From Vulcanimicrobiota bacterium (GTDB lineage: Bacteria > Eremiobacterota > Eremiobacteria > Baltobacterales > Baltobacteraceae): a DNA stretch of 10,594 nt. The position numbers were made by a program, and so were the translations under genes. The notes below the pieces were generated by a model, which was not told the DNA's origin, searched no databases, and was given only the letters and a program-made list of their open reading frames with translations. The stretch spans positions 1 to 10,594 of the forward strand of contig JAQBPL010000087.1 of NCBI GenBank assembly GCA_028287545.1. The letters are read 5' to 3'. Below, piece by piece: positions 1-6,970 of this stretch (within the stretch, counting starts at the first letter, position 1; every line of letters starts with the position of its first letter).

Positions 1-1859
1 ACGAAGAACTCGTCGTTCGTGTAGTTGTTCGTGTTGCCCGAACCGTCGTTCGTCGACGTCGCCTTGACCGACACGCCGTAGGGCGTGAAGACGTTGAACG
101 AGGTCGCGCCCGCCGGCGGGGTCATCACGGTCTCGTAGCTCTGCGTGCCGCCGGAGGGGACGCAGACGCTGGTGATCACGGTTCCGGCCGAAACGAGCGA
201 ACAGCCGCCGCTCGCGGTTTGACCGGTGCTCTTGAAGGTGACGGTCCAGCCGGCCGGCAGGGCGTTGCCGCTCAAGTTCGCCGAGAGCGTCGTCGTCGTC
301 AGGTTGTACGTGTCGAACTGGTTCGACGAGTTGCTGATCGTGTTGGTGAAGGTGATCGCCGCCGAGGCGCCGGCCACCGAGACCGTCGATCCGTTCGCCG
401 CCGCGCTGTAGGTCGCCGGAATATACGCGAGCGCGCTGTAGTCGTCGTTGTTGCTCGTCTGTCCGACGGCGCCCGGGAAGCCGCTCGGGCCGTTCAGCAC
501 GGCGAAGCTGCCCGGAGCGGCCGCCGAGTTGATGAAGCCCGACCCGGTCAGGTTGCCGTTGGTGTTGGCGATCGCCGTGCTCGACGCGGAGGTACCCGGG
601 CTTCCGGTGTTCGTCGTCGTGAACGGCGTGACGCCGGGACCTTCGATGTAGCCCGCGTTGTCGCCGTACAGCGAGTTCGCGACGTTGGTCGTCGCGTTCG
701 CATTGGCCGAACCGCTTGCGGTCGACCCGTTCACCACGAAGGTGAACGAGAGGGACGCCTGCGGCGCGGTGACGCTGTTCTGCGACGAGCCGGGGTTGGT
801 GCCGAACGACGCGCCGCCCTGCGATTTGAGCGCGGCCGAGGGAACGAACACACCGACGTACACCGCGCCCGCAGTCGACGTCGTCCAGGTGACGCCGTCG
901 ACGGAGTAGATGAAGGCCGCGCCGGCCGGCTGCGTCACGAACGACGGCGTGCCGCTGAGCGTGAGGTTCGTGCCGACCGGAAACTGCGGCACGTGATCGG
1001 TGAAGATCAAGCCGGGGCCGGTGATGCCCGCGCCGGCCGGAAGACCGTTCCGCACGACCGGGAACGCGTCGCGCGCGCCGCCGTTGTTGAAGCGCAGAGT
1101 GTACGTGATCGTCGGCACGAGCGCCGTTCCGCCCACGGCGGCCAGCTTCTGGACGTCGATGCGCGCGTCTTGGGTGACCGTGTCGTTGTATTGGCCGACG
1201 ACGGTCGTCGAGGTCGCGGCCGGCGCGGCACCGATGAGCGGCTGGGTGATGGTCGGCGTCAGCAGCGTCGTGATCGTGCCGGCCGCGACGTTGGTCGCCG
1301 TATACTGGACGCCGATCGTGATCTGGTTCGCGGCGACCGGTGCTCCGACGGCTTGCGGAACCGTGAACGCCGTCCCACCCGTGTTGCCCGTCGCCAAGTA
1401 GGTGTTGACGGCCGCGACCGTGCTCAGCGTCTGCGTGGGCTGGCCCGGAACGTTGACGATGAAGTTGTTGAAGGTTCCGTTACCGGCGGTCACGCCCTCG
1501 GCAGTGCCGAGCGCGCCGGTCAGTTGGAAGAAGCCGGGACCGTTTCCGACGTTCGTGAGGGTGAAGGTGTCGGTGACCTGCTGGGCGGGGCTGACCGGAT
1601 TGTTACCCGGCGTTCCCTGCGGCGGCGCGATGGTCAGCGCCGGGACGTTCTGCACGGTCGTCGTGACGGTGTTCGACTGCGACGTATACGGGTTCGTTCC
1701 GTCGGTGTACGTGGCGGTCGCGGTGTTGGTGATCGACGTACCGCCGGAGGTCGCAGCGTCGGCCGGAGCGCCGGAGGCAAGCATCAGGCCCAAAGCCATG
1801 GGGGCGACCAGTGCGGCGCACGCGCGCAGCAGGATCTGCATCAATGAGGCGTTCGTCAT
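1..1859 (-). CDS. Large secreted DUF11-like surface protein, C-terminus beyond left edge
   Basis: I translated this by hand: an ATG at 1859 reads for 619 codons to the window edge with no stop, so the C-terminus is missing. Residues 1-36 look like a Sec signal peptide: an Arg at 12, a hydrophobic run of Ala, Leu and Met, then APADAA as a likely cleavage site. The mature part is very rich in Thr, Ala, Asn, Gly and Ser and poor in Lys. It has beta-sandwich-like modules reminiscent of DUF11: [10 protein letters not shown] near 45-54, a stretch from about 230 ([10 protein letters not shown], then [11 protein letters not shown] and LPAG) to about 340, and another from about 500 ([11 protein letters not shown]). 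Cys553 and Cys566 might form a disulfide. The start overlaps the upstream stop as ATGA, and GAGGTG lies 8 bases before it, which suggests translational coupling. Inferred role: exported cell-surface or matrix protein; the ligand is unknown. Inner ATGs at 1841 and 1799 are possible but less likely starts. Confidence 0.82.
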   Translation of the reverse strand, partial: MTNASLMQILLRACAALVAPMALGLMLASGAPADAATSGGTSITNTATATYTDGTNPYTSQSNTVTTTVQNVPALTIAPPQGTPGNNPVSPAQQVTDTFTLTNVGNGPGFFQLTGALGTAEGVTAGNGTFNNFIVNVPGQPTQTLSTVAAVNTYLATGNTGGTAFTVPQAVGAPVAANQITIGVQYTATNVAAGTITTLLTPTITQPLIGAAPAATSTTVVGQYNDTVTQDARIDVQKLAAVGGTALVPTITYTLRFNNGGARDAFPVVRNGLPAGAGITGPGLIFTDHVPQFPVGTNLTLSGTPSFVTQPAGAAFIYSVDGVTWTTSTAGAVYVGVFVPSAALKSQGGASFGTNPGSSQNSVTAPQASLSFTFVVNGSTASGSANANATTNVANSLYGDNAGYIEGPGVTPFTTTNTGSPGTSASSTAIANTNGNLTGSGFINSAAAPGSFAVLNGPSGFPGAVGQTSNNDDYSALAYIPATYSAAANGSTVSVAGASAAITFTNTISNSSNQFDTYNLTTTTLSANLSGNALPAGWTVTFKSTGQTASGGCSLVSAGTVITSVCVPSGGTQSYETVMTPPAGATSFNVFTPYGVSVKATSTNDGSGNTNNYTNDEFF

Positions 1860-2368
1860 TTCACGCGCACCTCGTAGGCGTACTGCAGCGTTCCGTGCGG
1901 TGCGATCGCACCGTCGGTGATGAAGCGGATCGTCGTGTAGAGCGACGGATCCGCCTTCTTGACGACGGTCGTTCCGTTCGGTGCCTTGACGGTGACCGTC
2001 GGACTCGCCGACCACGTCTTGCCGCCGTCGAGCGAGAACTCGGCGCGCGCGCGAGGCGCCTTCGCCGAACCGTTCACGTATGCGGTACCGGCCGGAATCG
2101 GCGCAACCGCTTTGAATTGCAGCGCCGCTACGGTACCGATGTTGGTCGCCGCGATGTCGTACTCGACCTCGTCGCCCGGCTTGGAGGAAACGCCTTCGAT
2201 CGGGGTGAGTTTGATCTGACCGCCCGCGTTGCGGCTCACCAGCGAGCCGCTCAGCTTGAGCGTCACGTTCGGGCGAGGTTTGGTCTGAGAAGGATTGGGC
2301 GCCGCGTGCGCAAGCCCGGGAAGGACGAGCGCAAGAACGACGAGCGACGCCCCCGCAAGGTTACGCAT
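1856..2368 (-). CDS. Small secreted DUF11-like protein (170 aa)
   Basis: The N-terminus ([23 protein letters not shown]) is a clear Sec signal peptide with probable cleavage near residue 22. The rest, about 148 residues, looks like a single DUF11-type Ig-like module: [16 protein letters not shown] at 64-79, then [13 protein letters not shown] at 90-102 and an [11 protein letters not shown] strand at 110-120. The last element has a counterpart in the downstream protein ([11 protein letters not shown]), so the two proteins share related modules. The start is well supported: TGAGGTG lies about 6 bases before the ATG. The gene ends in the 4-base ATGA overlap with the large secreted protein, so the two are probably made together. 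DUF11 modules are common in bacterial surface proteins and have no enzymatic role. A role as a partner, subunit or anchor of the larger protein is inference. No lipobox Cys, sortase motif or membrane anchor is visible. Confidence 0.85.
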   Translation of the reverse strand: MRNLAGASLVVLALVLPGLAHAAPNPSQTKPRPNVTLKLSGSLVSRNAGGQIKLTPIEGVSSKPGDEVEYDIAATNIGTVAALQFKAVAPIPAGTAYVNGSAKAPRARAEFSLDGGKTWSASPTVTVKAPNGTTVVKKADPSLYTTIRFITDGAIAPHGTLQYAYEVRVK

Positions 2369-2475
2369 CGGAACACCTCAAGACGTGCAGAATGCCGCTG
2401 GCGCGAAACACGCGCAAGCGAACGTCTCATCCTAGCAGGGCACCGAACCTTACGGATACCTGGGGTACACAAACA
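2369..2475 (-). other. Leader region of the secreted-protein pair, promoter not resolved
   Basis: This gap separates the terminator behind the TPR gene from the ATG at 2368 and should hold the promoter of the two secreted-protein genes. I see no convincing sigma70 pair. A TTGTTT at 2476-2471 (minus strand) and a TAGGAT at 2434-2429 are weak candidates that do not pair well with each other or with other boxes. The only firm signal is the TGAGGTG ribosome-binding site next to the start. No ORF or further repeat is evident. Confidence 0.4.
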
Positions 2476-2499
2476 AAACGGCGTGCTTACACGCCGTTT
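2471..2499 (-). terminator. Intrinsic terminator after the TPR gene
   Basis: A perfect 10-bp stem (AAACGGCGTG at 2476-2485 with CACGCCGTTT at 2490-2499) encloses a 4-base loop. Read on the minus strand it is followed directly by a T-rich tail (TTTTGTTTGTG, whose first T's belong to the stem end). It lies about 70 bases after the TPR stop codon and before the next minus-strand gene, as expected for a terminator. On the plus strand there is no T tract, so it acts in one direction. Confidence 0.8.
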
Positions 2500-2504
2500 A
2501 CAAT

Positions 2505-2538
2505 CCGTCGCGCTCGCCGATTCGGACGAGCGCGACGG
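2505..2538 (-). repeat. Perfect 12-bp hairpin directly after the TPR gene
   Basis: CCGTCGCGCTCG at 2505-2516 is the exact reverse complement of CGAGCGCGACGG at 2527-2538. The 10-base loop can add four more pairs (CCGA with TCGG) around a central T, leaving one bulged A at 2526. It begins 28 bases after the TPR stop codon and has no T tract on either strand. It is therefore probably not a terminator by itself; it could stabilise the 3' end of the mRNA ahead of the terminator at 2471-2499. Confidence 0.6.
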
Positions 2539-2566
2539 CGAAGGCCGCTTTACGTTCCCGTTACGA

Positions 2567-3757
2567 TTACGACGGCGGCAGAAGCGCCAACTCCGCTTGC
2601 GCCGCACGAGCCACATCGGGCTCTTCGGAAGCGATCGCGCGCTGGTACTCGGCGCGCGCCAGACGGATCTTGCCCTGCAGGTTGTACGTGACCGCCAGGA
2701 GATAGTGCAGGCGCCCATCGTCGGCAGCCACGCTGATCCCCTTGATGAACGCGGCTTCGGCGAGCGGGAACAAACGGTGCTCGTTGTAGTCGTACCCGAG
2801 GTCGATGTACGCTTCAGGCCGCATCGGGTCCGACCGGATGGCGCGATTGTAGTAGGTGATCGCCGTCTTCCAGTCGCTCTGCATGTCGTAGACGTAGCCG
2901 ATGTCGACGAGCGCCTCCGTCCCTTCGGGACGCAGGACCAGCGCGCGGTCCAGGTAGGGGCGCGCGGTCGCGGGGTCGCCCTTCTCCAGATACGCCTCGC
3001 CGAGGTTGACCACCGCCGGGTAGAAGTACGCGTCGTTCTTCAAGCACGCTTTCAGGTGCACGATCGCGGGATCGATGCGATGCAGATCGACCAGCACGTT
3101 CGCGAGATCGACGCGCGCCGAGCACGACCCCGGCCGGATCCCGACGACGCGGGTGAACGCGTCGAACGCTGCGTCGTATTGGCGAAGCGAACGGTGGGCC
3201 TGACCGAGCTCCGTCCATGCGCCGGCGTCGAAGGGGGCCTTCTCGGTGGCGTACTGCAGTTTCCCGAGGTATTGCGGCAGATCGCCCGCCCGCTTGTGGA
3301 TCATCACCAGGCCCGCGTACCCGGTGCGGCTCGGCAGGCTCTTCTGGAACTCGAGGATCGCCTCGTTTACCCGGTCTTGGACGGCGTAGAGCGAGCCGAG
3401 CCGGCTGTGCGTCTCGCGGTCGTCGGGCAAAAGGGCGACGATCGCCTTCCACACCTTCTCCGCCCGGGCAAAATCCGGGACGCGGAAGTACAGGTCGCCC
3501 AGCAGGCGCCCAGCGGCGGCGTCGCCAGGATGCTCCGCGACGTACGGCGCGAGGCCGTCGATCGCGCCCTTCGTGTTCCCCGCGGCGACCTTTCCGCGCG
3601 CAGTATCGAGGATGAGCGCCGCGTCGGGCGACGCGCCGGCCGGCGCCGCGGTCGCGGGAACCGGCGCCGGGCTCGCGTCGGGCACGACGGCAAGAGCGGG
3701 AGCCGTAAGCGATCCCGCGAGCACGAGGGCGGTGACGAGGTGGCGCAATGGACGCAT
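2567..3757 (-). CDS. Exported tetratricopeptide-repeat (TPR) protein
   Basis: This is a 396-residue protein. Residues 1-23 ([20 protein letters not shown], then ALA) form a Sec signal peptide. A Pro/Ala-rich linker covers about 24-45. From about 46 to 385 it is a helical solenoid of eight or nine 34-residue TPR units. The clearest are near 80-113, 177-210 ([20 protein letters not shown]), 245-278 ([20 protein letters not shown]), 279-312 and 313-346, each with the small/Gly, Tyr and Ala pattern of the family and an RP or DP at the repeat end. TPR solenoids bind partner proteins, so an envelope scaffolding or assembly role is likely; there are no catalytic residues. I chose the ATG at 3757 rather than 3811 because the signal peptide starts there and AAGGAAGG lies 5 bases upstream. 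The frame 18 codons upstream lacks these features. It is transcribed divergently from the fumarase gene. Confidence 0.88.
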   Translation of the reverse strand: MRPLRHLVTALVLAGSLTAPALAVVPDASPAPVPATAAPAGASPDAALILDTARGKVAAGNTKGAIDGLAPYVAEHPGDAAAGRLLGDLYFRVPDFARAEKVWKAIVALLPDDRETHSRLGSLYAVQDRVNEAILEFQKSLPSRTGYAGLVMIHKRAGDLPQYLGKLQYATEKAPFDAGAWTELGQAHRSLRQYDAAFDAFTRVVGIRPGSCSARVDLANVLVDLHRIDPAIVHLKACLKNDAYFYPAVVNLGEAYLEKGDPATARPYLDRALVLRPEGTEALVDIGYVYDMQSDWKTAITYYNRAIRSDPMRPEAYIDLGYDYNEHRLFPLAEAAFIKGISVAADDGRLHYLLAVTYNLQGKIRLARAEYQRAIASEEPDVARAAQAELALLPPS

Positions 3758-3785
3758 GGCGACCTTCCTTGCGGGACTTTTTACC

Positions 3786-3814
3786 AGTATACGGCTCGCT
3801 CTGCCCTCCACCTA
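3786..3814 (-). promoter_or_regulatory. Candidate promoter of the TPR gene
   Basis: On the minus strand TATACT (3791-3786) is a good -10 box, preceded by CCG. A start of transcription near 3779 would leave a leader of about 22 bases containing the AAGGAAGG ribosome-binding site. The -35 position at 17-base spacing reads TAGGTG (3814-3809), a poor match, so the element is uncertain or needs an activator. The sequence CCGTATACTG around the -10 is identical to the -10 region of the marR-type gene promoter near 9960. Confidence 0.4.
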
Positions 3815-3919
3815 GGGCCGCTCCGCAGACAATCCGGAGGGCCATTCGACCCTGACGGAAGTCGATGCGACCTTTCTCGCGGAGTGCCTTGGGATGCCTG
3901 CGCCGAATCTCGGCCTGCT
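3815..3919. other. Intergenic region before fumC, fumC promoter not resolved
   Basis: This is the rest of the divergent gap between the TPR gene and fumC. It must contain the fumC promoter unless transcription enters from elsewhere, but I find no clear -35/-10 pair and no strong Shine-Dalgarno sequence before the ATG at 3920. The fumC frame stays open far upstream of 3920, which reflects GC-rich sequence and is not evidence for a longer protein. Confidence 0.4.
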
Positions 3920-5350
3920 ATGGCCTCCACGCAGACGAACGGCGCCGCGACGCAGAGCCGGATCGAGACCGACTCGATGGGCAAAATCGACGTCCCCGCC
4001 GACAAATATTACGGCGCGCAATCAGCGCGCTCGCTCATCCACTTCGACATCGGTGACGATTCGACGCCGCGCGACGTGATGCCGCGCGAGATCATCCGCG
4101 CGATGGCAATCCTCAAGAAGGCCGCCGCGCTCGTCAACCGCGATCTCGGCAAACTCGACGAAGAGAAGACGAAGCTGATCGCGCAAGCGGCCGACGAGGT
4201 GATCGCCGGGAAGCTGCAGGATCACTTTCCGCTGCGCGTCTGGCAGACCGGATCGGGGACGCAGACGAACATGAACGTGAACGAGGTCATCTCGAACCGC
4301 GCGATCGAGATCGCCGGCGGCGAGATGGGATCGAAGAAGCCGGTCCATCCGAACGATCACGTCAACATGTCGCAGTCCTCGAACGACACGTTTCCGACCG
4401 CGATGCACATGGCCGCAGCGGAGGCGATGGTCAAGATGCTTCCGGCCGTCGAAGCGCTGCGCGATGCGCTCGACGCGAAAGCCAAACAGTGGGCGAACAT
4501 CGTCAAGGTCGGACGCACGCACCTGCAGGATGCGACGCCGCTGACGCTCGGCCAGGAGTTCTCCGGCTACGTCAGCCAGCTCGACCGCGATCTGAAGCGC
4601 TGCCGGCTAGCGCTCGACGACCTGTACGATCTCGCGATCGGCGGGACCGCGGTCGGCACGGGCCTCAACGCGCATCCCGAGTTCGCCGAGCGCGCCGCCA
4701 AGAAGATCGCCGAACTGACCGGGATGCCGTTCCGCTCGCATCCGAACAAATTCGCCGCGCTCGCCTCGCACGATGAGGTCGTCTTCGCGTCGGGCGCGCT
4801 CAAGACGCTGGCCGCGTCGCTGATGAAGATCGCCAACGACGTTCGCTGGCTCGCATCGGGTCCGCGCGCCGGCATCGGCGAGCTGATCCTGCCGGAGAAC
4901 GAGCCGGGCTCGTCGATCATGCCCGGCAAGGTGAACCCGACGCAATCGGAAGCGATGACGATGGTCTGCGTCCAGGTCTTCGGCAACGACGTCGCGATCG
5001 GCTTCGGCGGCTCGCAGGGCAACTTCGAGCTCAACGTCTTCAACCCGGTGATGATCTACAATTTCCTCCACTCGTGCCGCTTGCTGCAGGACGCGTGCAC
5101 GATGTTCCGCGAGCACGCGATCGAAGGGCTCGAAGCGAACGAGCCGGTGATCGCCAAGTATCTCGCCGAATCGCTGATGACGGTCACGGCGCTCACCCCG
5201 AAGATCGGCTACGACAAGTCTGCCGAGATCGCCAAGAAGGCCCACCACGACGGCAGCACGCTCAAGGCGGCGGCGCTCGCGCTCGGCTACATCAGCAGCG
5301 AAGACTTCGACGCCGTCGTCGTCCCCGCGGAGATGACCAAACCGAAGTAA
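3920..5350 (+). CDS. fumC: Fumarate hydratase, class II
   Basis: This TCA-cycle enzyme reversibly hydrates fumarate to (S)-malate in the cytoplasm, as an iron-free homotetramer. The 476-residue length is typical of class II. The superfamily signature is [11 protein letters not shown] at 330-340. By alignment to E. coli FumC, catalytic His188 corresponds to His201 ([10 protein letters not shown] at 198-207) and the catalytic loop Ser318 to Ser331; Lys337 and Asn339 are also kept. The fumarate-binding segment [11 protein letters not shown] is at 112-122, and [18 protein letters not shown] at 143-160 carries the His, Asn and Ser residues of the conserved region. [20 protein letters not shown] (14-33) is the usual family N-terminus, which supports the ATG at 3920; the ATG at 3977 would remove part of it. 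A weak ribosome-binding site is the only oddity. It appears monocistronic, with a terminator directly behind it. Aspartase and argininosuccinate lyase are related but less likely. Confidence 0.97.
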   Translation: MASTQTNGAATQSRIETDSMGKIDVPADKYYGAQSARSLIHFDIGDDSTPRDVMPREIIRAMAILKKAAALVNRDLGKLDEEKTKLIAQAADEVIAGKLQDHFPLRVWQTGSGTQTNMNVNEVISNRAIEIAGGEMGSKKPVHPNDHVNMSQSSNDTFPTAMHMAAAEAMVKMLPAVEALRDALDAKAKQWANIVKVGRTHLQDATPLTLGQEFSGYVSQLDRDLKRCRLALDDLYDLAIGGTAVGTGLNAHPEFAERAAKKIAELTGMPFRSHPNKFAALASHDEVVFASGALKTLAASLMKIANDVRWLASGPRAGIGELILPENEPGSSIMPGKVNPTQSEAMTMVCVQVFGNDVAIGFGGSQGNFELNVFNPVMIYNFLHSCRLLQDACTMFREHAIEGLEANEPVIAKYLAESLMTVTALTPKIGYDKSAEIAKKAHHDGSTLKAAALALGYISSEDFDAVVVPAEMTKPK

Positions 5351-5354
5351 CCGC

Positions 5355-5397
5355 CCCCTCCCCTTGTGTCATGGCGGTACAAGGGGAGGGGATCTTT
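5355..5397 (+). terminator. Intrinsic terminator after fumC
   Basis: A perfect 13-bp stem (CCCCTCCCCTTGT at 5355-5367 with ACAAGGGGAGGGG at 5379-5391) with an 11-base loop begins five bases after the fumC stop codon and is followed by ATCTTT. The stem is strong and very GC-rich at its base, but the T run is short. On the minus strand no T tract follows. Confidence 0.75.
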
Positions 5398-5465
5398 CGC
5401 CTGAGGTGGACTGCGAGGGGTTGCCGACAGGCTCGGACCCTCGAGGGGGCGTAAGGCGCTGGGAT

Positions 5466-6008
5466 ATGTTCGTGCGGCGCTTTCTCGCCGGCGTGCTCCT
5501 GGCCGGGCTCGCCGCCTCAACCCTTGCGGCTGCGCCGCGCGATAGCCGGCAGACCAAAGCCGACCAGCCGGCGACCCCGCCGCCTGGGATGGGGGTTCGG
5601 GTGTTCGCGCGCGCCGACGCGCACGGAGAAGTGGCTCAGGCGCCTTCGCCCGCGGCGGCGGCGTCAGGCGCGCCGGCCTCGGGCGCCGGGCCCGCCGGGC
5701 CTTCGCTCGAGATCGCCCAGCGCGCGCGCGCCGAGTTCGAAGCCCACCGGGCCGGGAAGATCGACCGTTCGCACTACACCCCGGAGATGAACGGTGTCAT
5801 CACCGACGCGCGCCTCGCGGAAGCAGCGACCGAGCTCCAGACCCTGGGGATGGTGAAGAGCTTCGTGCAGGTTCGGCGCATCACGCACGGCGGATCGTCG
5901 ATGTACGTCTTCCGGATCGAATGCGACAACGCGCCGGTCGTCGAGGAGACGATCGGGTGGAACGCCGACGGGAAGGTCGACTACCTCGCGTTCGGCCCGG
6001 TTCGGTGA
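5466..6008 (+). CDS. Secreted hypothetical protein (180 aa)
   Basis: I do not recognise a named family. Residues 1-22 (MFVRRFLAGVLLAGLAASTLAA) are a Sec signal peptide with two Arg residues and an Ala-rich cleavage region. Residues 24-80 are a low-complexity Pro/Ala/Gly linker. Residues 81-180 form a compact alpha+beta domain: a helical start (LEIAQRARAEFEAHRAGKID), then YTPEMNGVITDARLAEAATE, and beta-rich strands with a SMYVFRIECDN core and a WNADGKVDYLAF end. This layout recalls small secreted NTF2-like/DUF3887-type domains (a YT.EMN helix followed by a beta sheet), but that is a resemblance only. The start at 5466 is set by the signal peptide; the frame is open to 5364, but that part carries no protein-like features and overlaps the fumC terminator. 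The ribosome-binding site is weak. Its stop overlaps the next start as GTGA, so it is probably co-translated with the hydrolase. Confidence 0.75.
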   Translation: MFVRRFLAGVLLAGLAASTLAAAPRDSRQTKADQPATPPPGMGVRVFARADAHGEVAQAPSPAAAASGAPASGAGPAGPSLEIAQRARAEFEAHRAGKIDRSHYTPEMNGVITDARLAEAATELQTLGMVKSFVQVRRITHGGSSMYVFRIECDNAPVVEETIGWNADGKVDYLAFGPVR

Positions 6009-6799
6009 CCGCGGACCCACTCGACCCCTCCGCAACCGTCCCCGACGCCACCGTCTTCTTCCGCCGCTGGCGTGAATGGAGCGACGCGGCGCGCAGCGAG
6101 GTCGTGCATGCGCGCGACTTGCGCTACGGCCCGACCGGCGACGAGACGCTGGACCTGTTCGTCCCGCACGCCGGCGCACCGCTGGTCGTCTTCTTTCACG
6201 GCGGCTACTGGCGCCGGCTGCACAAAGATGACGTGACGTACGTCGCGCGCAGCCTCGCCGCGCACGGCATCGCGACGGCGGTCGTCAACTACGGTCTCGC
6301 TCCCGCGTTGCGGCTCGAGGAGATCGTCGCGCAAGCGCGCCGCTCGGTCGCGTGGCTGCGCGCGAACGGCGCCGCGCACGGCGCCGACCCGAGCCGGCTC
6401 GTGCTCGCGGGTCACTCCGCCGGCGGCCAGCTGGCGGCGATGTGCGCGGTCGACGGGCCGGCGGCCGCGGTTGTCACGCTCAGCGGTTTGCACGACATGC
6501 GCGCGGTCGCCCGATCGTTCGCGAACGAGTGGCTCGCGCTGGACGAACCGCGCGCGGCGGCGCTCAGCCCGACGCTGCTCGCGCCGGCGCAGCCGTGCAT
6601 CGTCTTCGCATCGGCCGGCGAACGCGAGACGGACGCGTTCAAAGCGCAGGGGCGCGAGTTCGCCGAAGCCTGGCGCGCGCGCGGCTGCGAGGCGACGTAC
6701 GAAGACTCTCCAGGCGACAATCACTTCACGATCTGCGACCGCCTCAACGATCCGGACGACGCGCTGGTCGTCCGGATCGCCTCGCTCGCGAGAGCCTAG
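6005..6799 (+). CDS. Alpha/beta hydrolase, kynurenine formamidase-like
   Basis: This 264-residue serine hydrolase has the order of the AFMID/BNA7-like (kynurenine formamidase) and carboxylesterase branch of the alpha/beta-hydrolase fold. HGGYW at 65-69 is the oxyanion-hole motif, matching the HGGxW hallmark of kynurenine formamidases. GHSAGG at 136-141 is the nucleophile elbow with Ser138. Asp210 in ERETDAF is the likely acid, and His240 in DNHFTI the catalytic base. There is no signal peptide, so it is cytosolic. Kynurenine formamidases split N-formyl-L-kynurenine in tryptophan breakdown, but no other kynurenine-pathway gene is in the window, so a general ester or amide hydrolase is also possible. 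The GTG at 6005 overlaps the previous stop (GTGA); no ATG or good ribosome-binding site is nearby, so the start depends on coupling. The TAG stop is formed by the first bases of the palindromic element at 6797, so the original C-terminus may have been altered. Confidence 0.85.
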   Translation: MTADPLDPSATVPDATVFFRRWREWSDAARSEVVHARDLRYGPTGDETLDLFVPHAGAPLVVFFHGGYWRRLHKDDVTYVARSLAAHGIATAVVNYGLAPALRLEEIVAQARRSVAWLRANGAAHGADPSRLVLAGHSAGGQLAAMCAVDGPAAAVVTLSGLHDMRAVARSFANEWLALDEPRAAALSPTLLAPAQPCIVFASAGERETDAFKAQGREFAEAWRARGCEATYEDSPGDNHFTICDRLNDPDDALVVRIASLARA

Positions 6800-6821
6800 C
6801 AGGCTGCTGAAAAACCCCCGG
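6797..6821 (+). repeat. Left terminal inverted repeat of the palindromic element
   Basis: This is the left copy of the terminal repeat; its first three bases (TAG) are also the stop codon of the hydrolase gene. It matches the reverse complement of 6939-6963 at 23 of 25 positions. Confidence 0.8.
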
Positions 6822-6938
6822 CGCCGTCTCGAACCCGCCTGTTCCGCCGAAAGCTTCGTCGCTCTTCGGTCACAACGCTATGGCGTTGCTCCCTCATCGC
6901 TCCTCGTTTCGACGAAACATTCGGGCCCGATCCGGACA

Positions 6939-6963
6939 CCGCGGGTTTTTCAGCAACCTGCTA
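6939..6963 (-). repeat. Right terminal inverted repeat of the palindromic element
   Basis: This is the right copy of the terminal repeat, ending 7 bases before the stop codon of the substrate-binding protein gene (6971-6973). It differs from the left copy by a C/T and a C/G change only. Confidence 0.8.
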
Positions 6964-6970
6964 AGCCGAA

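Larger units (their letters stand above)
6797..6963. mobile_element. MITE-like 167-bp palindromic element between convergent genes
   Basis: The ends are inverted repeats of about 25 bases: 6797-6821 reads TAGCAGGCTGCTGAAAAACC, then CCCGG, and the complement of 6939-6963 reads TAGCAGGTTGCTGAAAAACC, then CGCGG; they differ at two positions. Further inward the arms still match in part (TGTTCCGCCGAAA against TGTTTCGTCGAAA). The centre, 6873-6888, is the hairpin CAACGC-TATG-GCGTTG, placed exactly at the midpoint. The whole element can fold into one long hairpin and has no room for a transposase. The outermost TA on each side could be a TA target duplication, as made by IS630/Tc1-mariner-type transposases; that family assignment is inference. 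Lying between two convergent genes, it could also act as a two-way terminator, because the stem ends in AAAAA/TTTTT runs. Confidence 0.75.

Noticed and set aside
1298..1309. TATACT-containing site within the large secreted-protein gene as a promoter or operator
   Set aside because: It falls in the middle of a coding region as ordinary Gln-Tyr-Thr codons, with no start codon behind it and no second half-site.
219..1847. Long plus-strand open frame of 542 codons opposite the large secreted protein
   Set aside because: Its product is an Arg/Gly/Val-rich string without domains or signal, as expected for the shadow of a GC-rich gene. The minus strand in the same place gives a signal peptide, a coupled start with ribosome-binding site and recognisable modules.
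3758..3811. Eighteen-codon N-terminal extension of the TPR protein from an ATG at 3811
   Set aside because: It would bury the signal peptide behind a charged stretch, and it spans the putative -10 box and the ribosome-binding site of the ATG at 3757.
1811..3919. Upstream extension of the fumC frame, which could make a 1179-residue protein
   Set aside because: The extra 703 residues are Arg-rich and run antisense to two well-supported genes. Fumarase homology begins just after the ATG at 3920 and the total length from there is normal for the family.
6873..6888. Central 6-bp hairpin as a stand-alone terminator or small RNA
   Set aside because: It lies exactly at the midpoint of the larger palindrome and has no T tract of its own, so it is best explained as the tip of that element.
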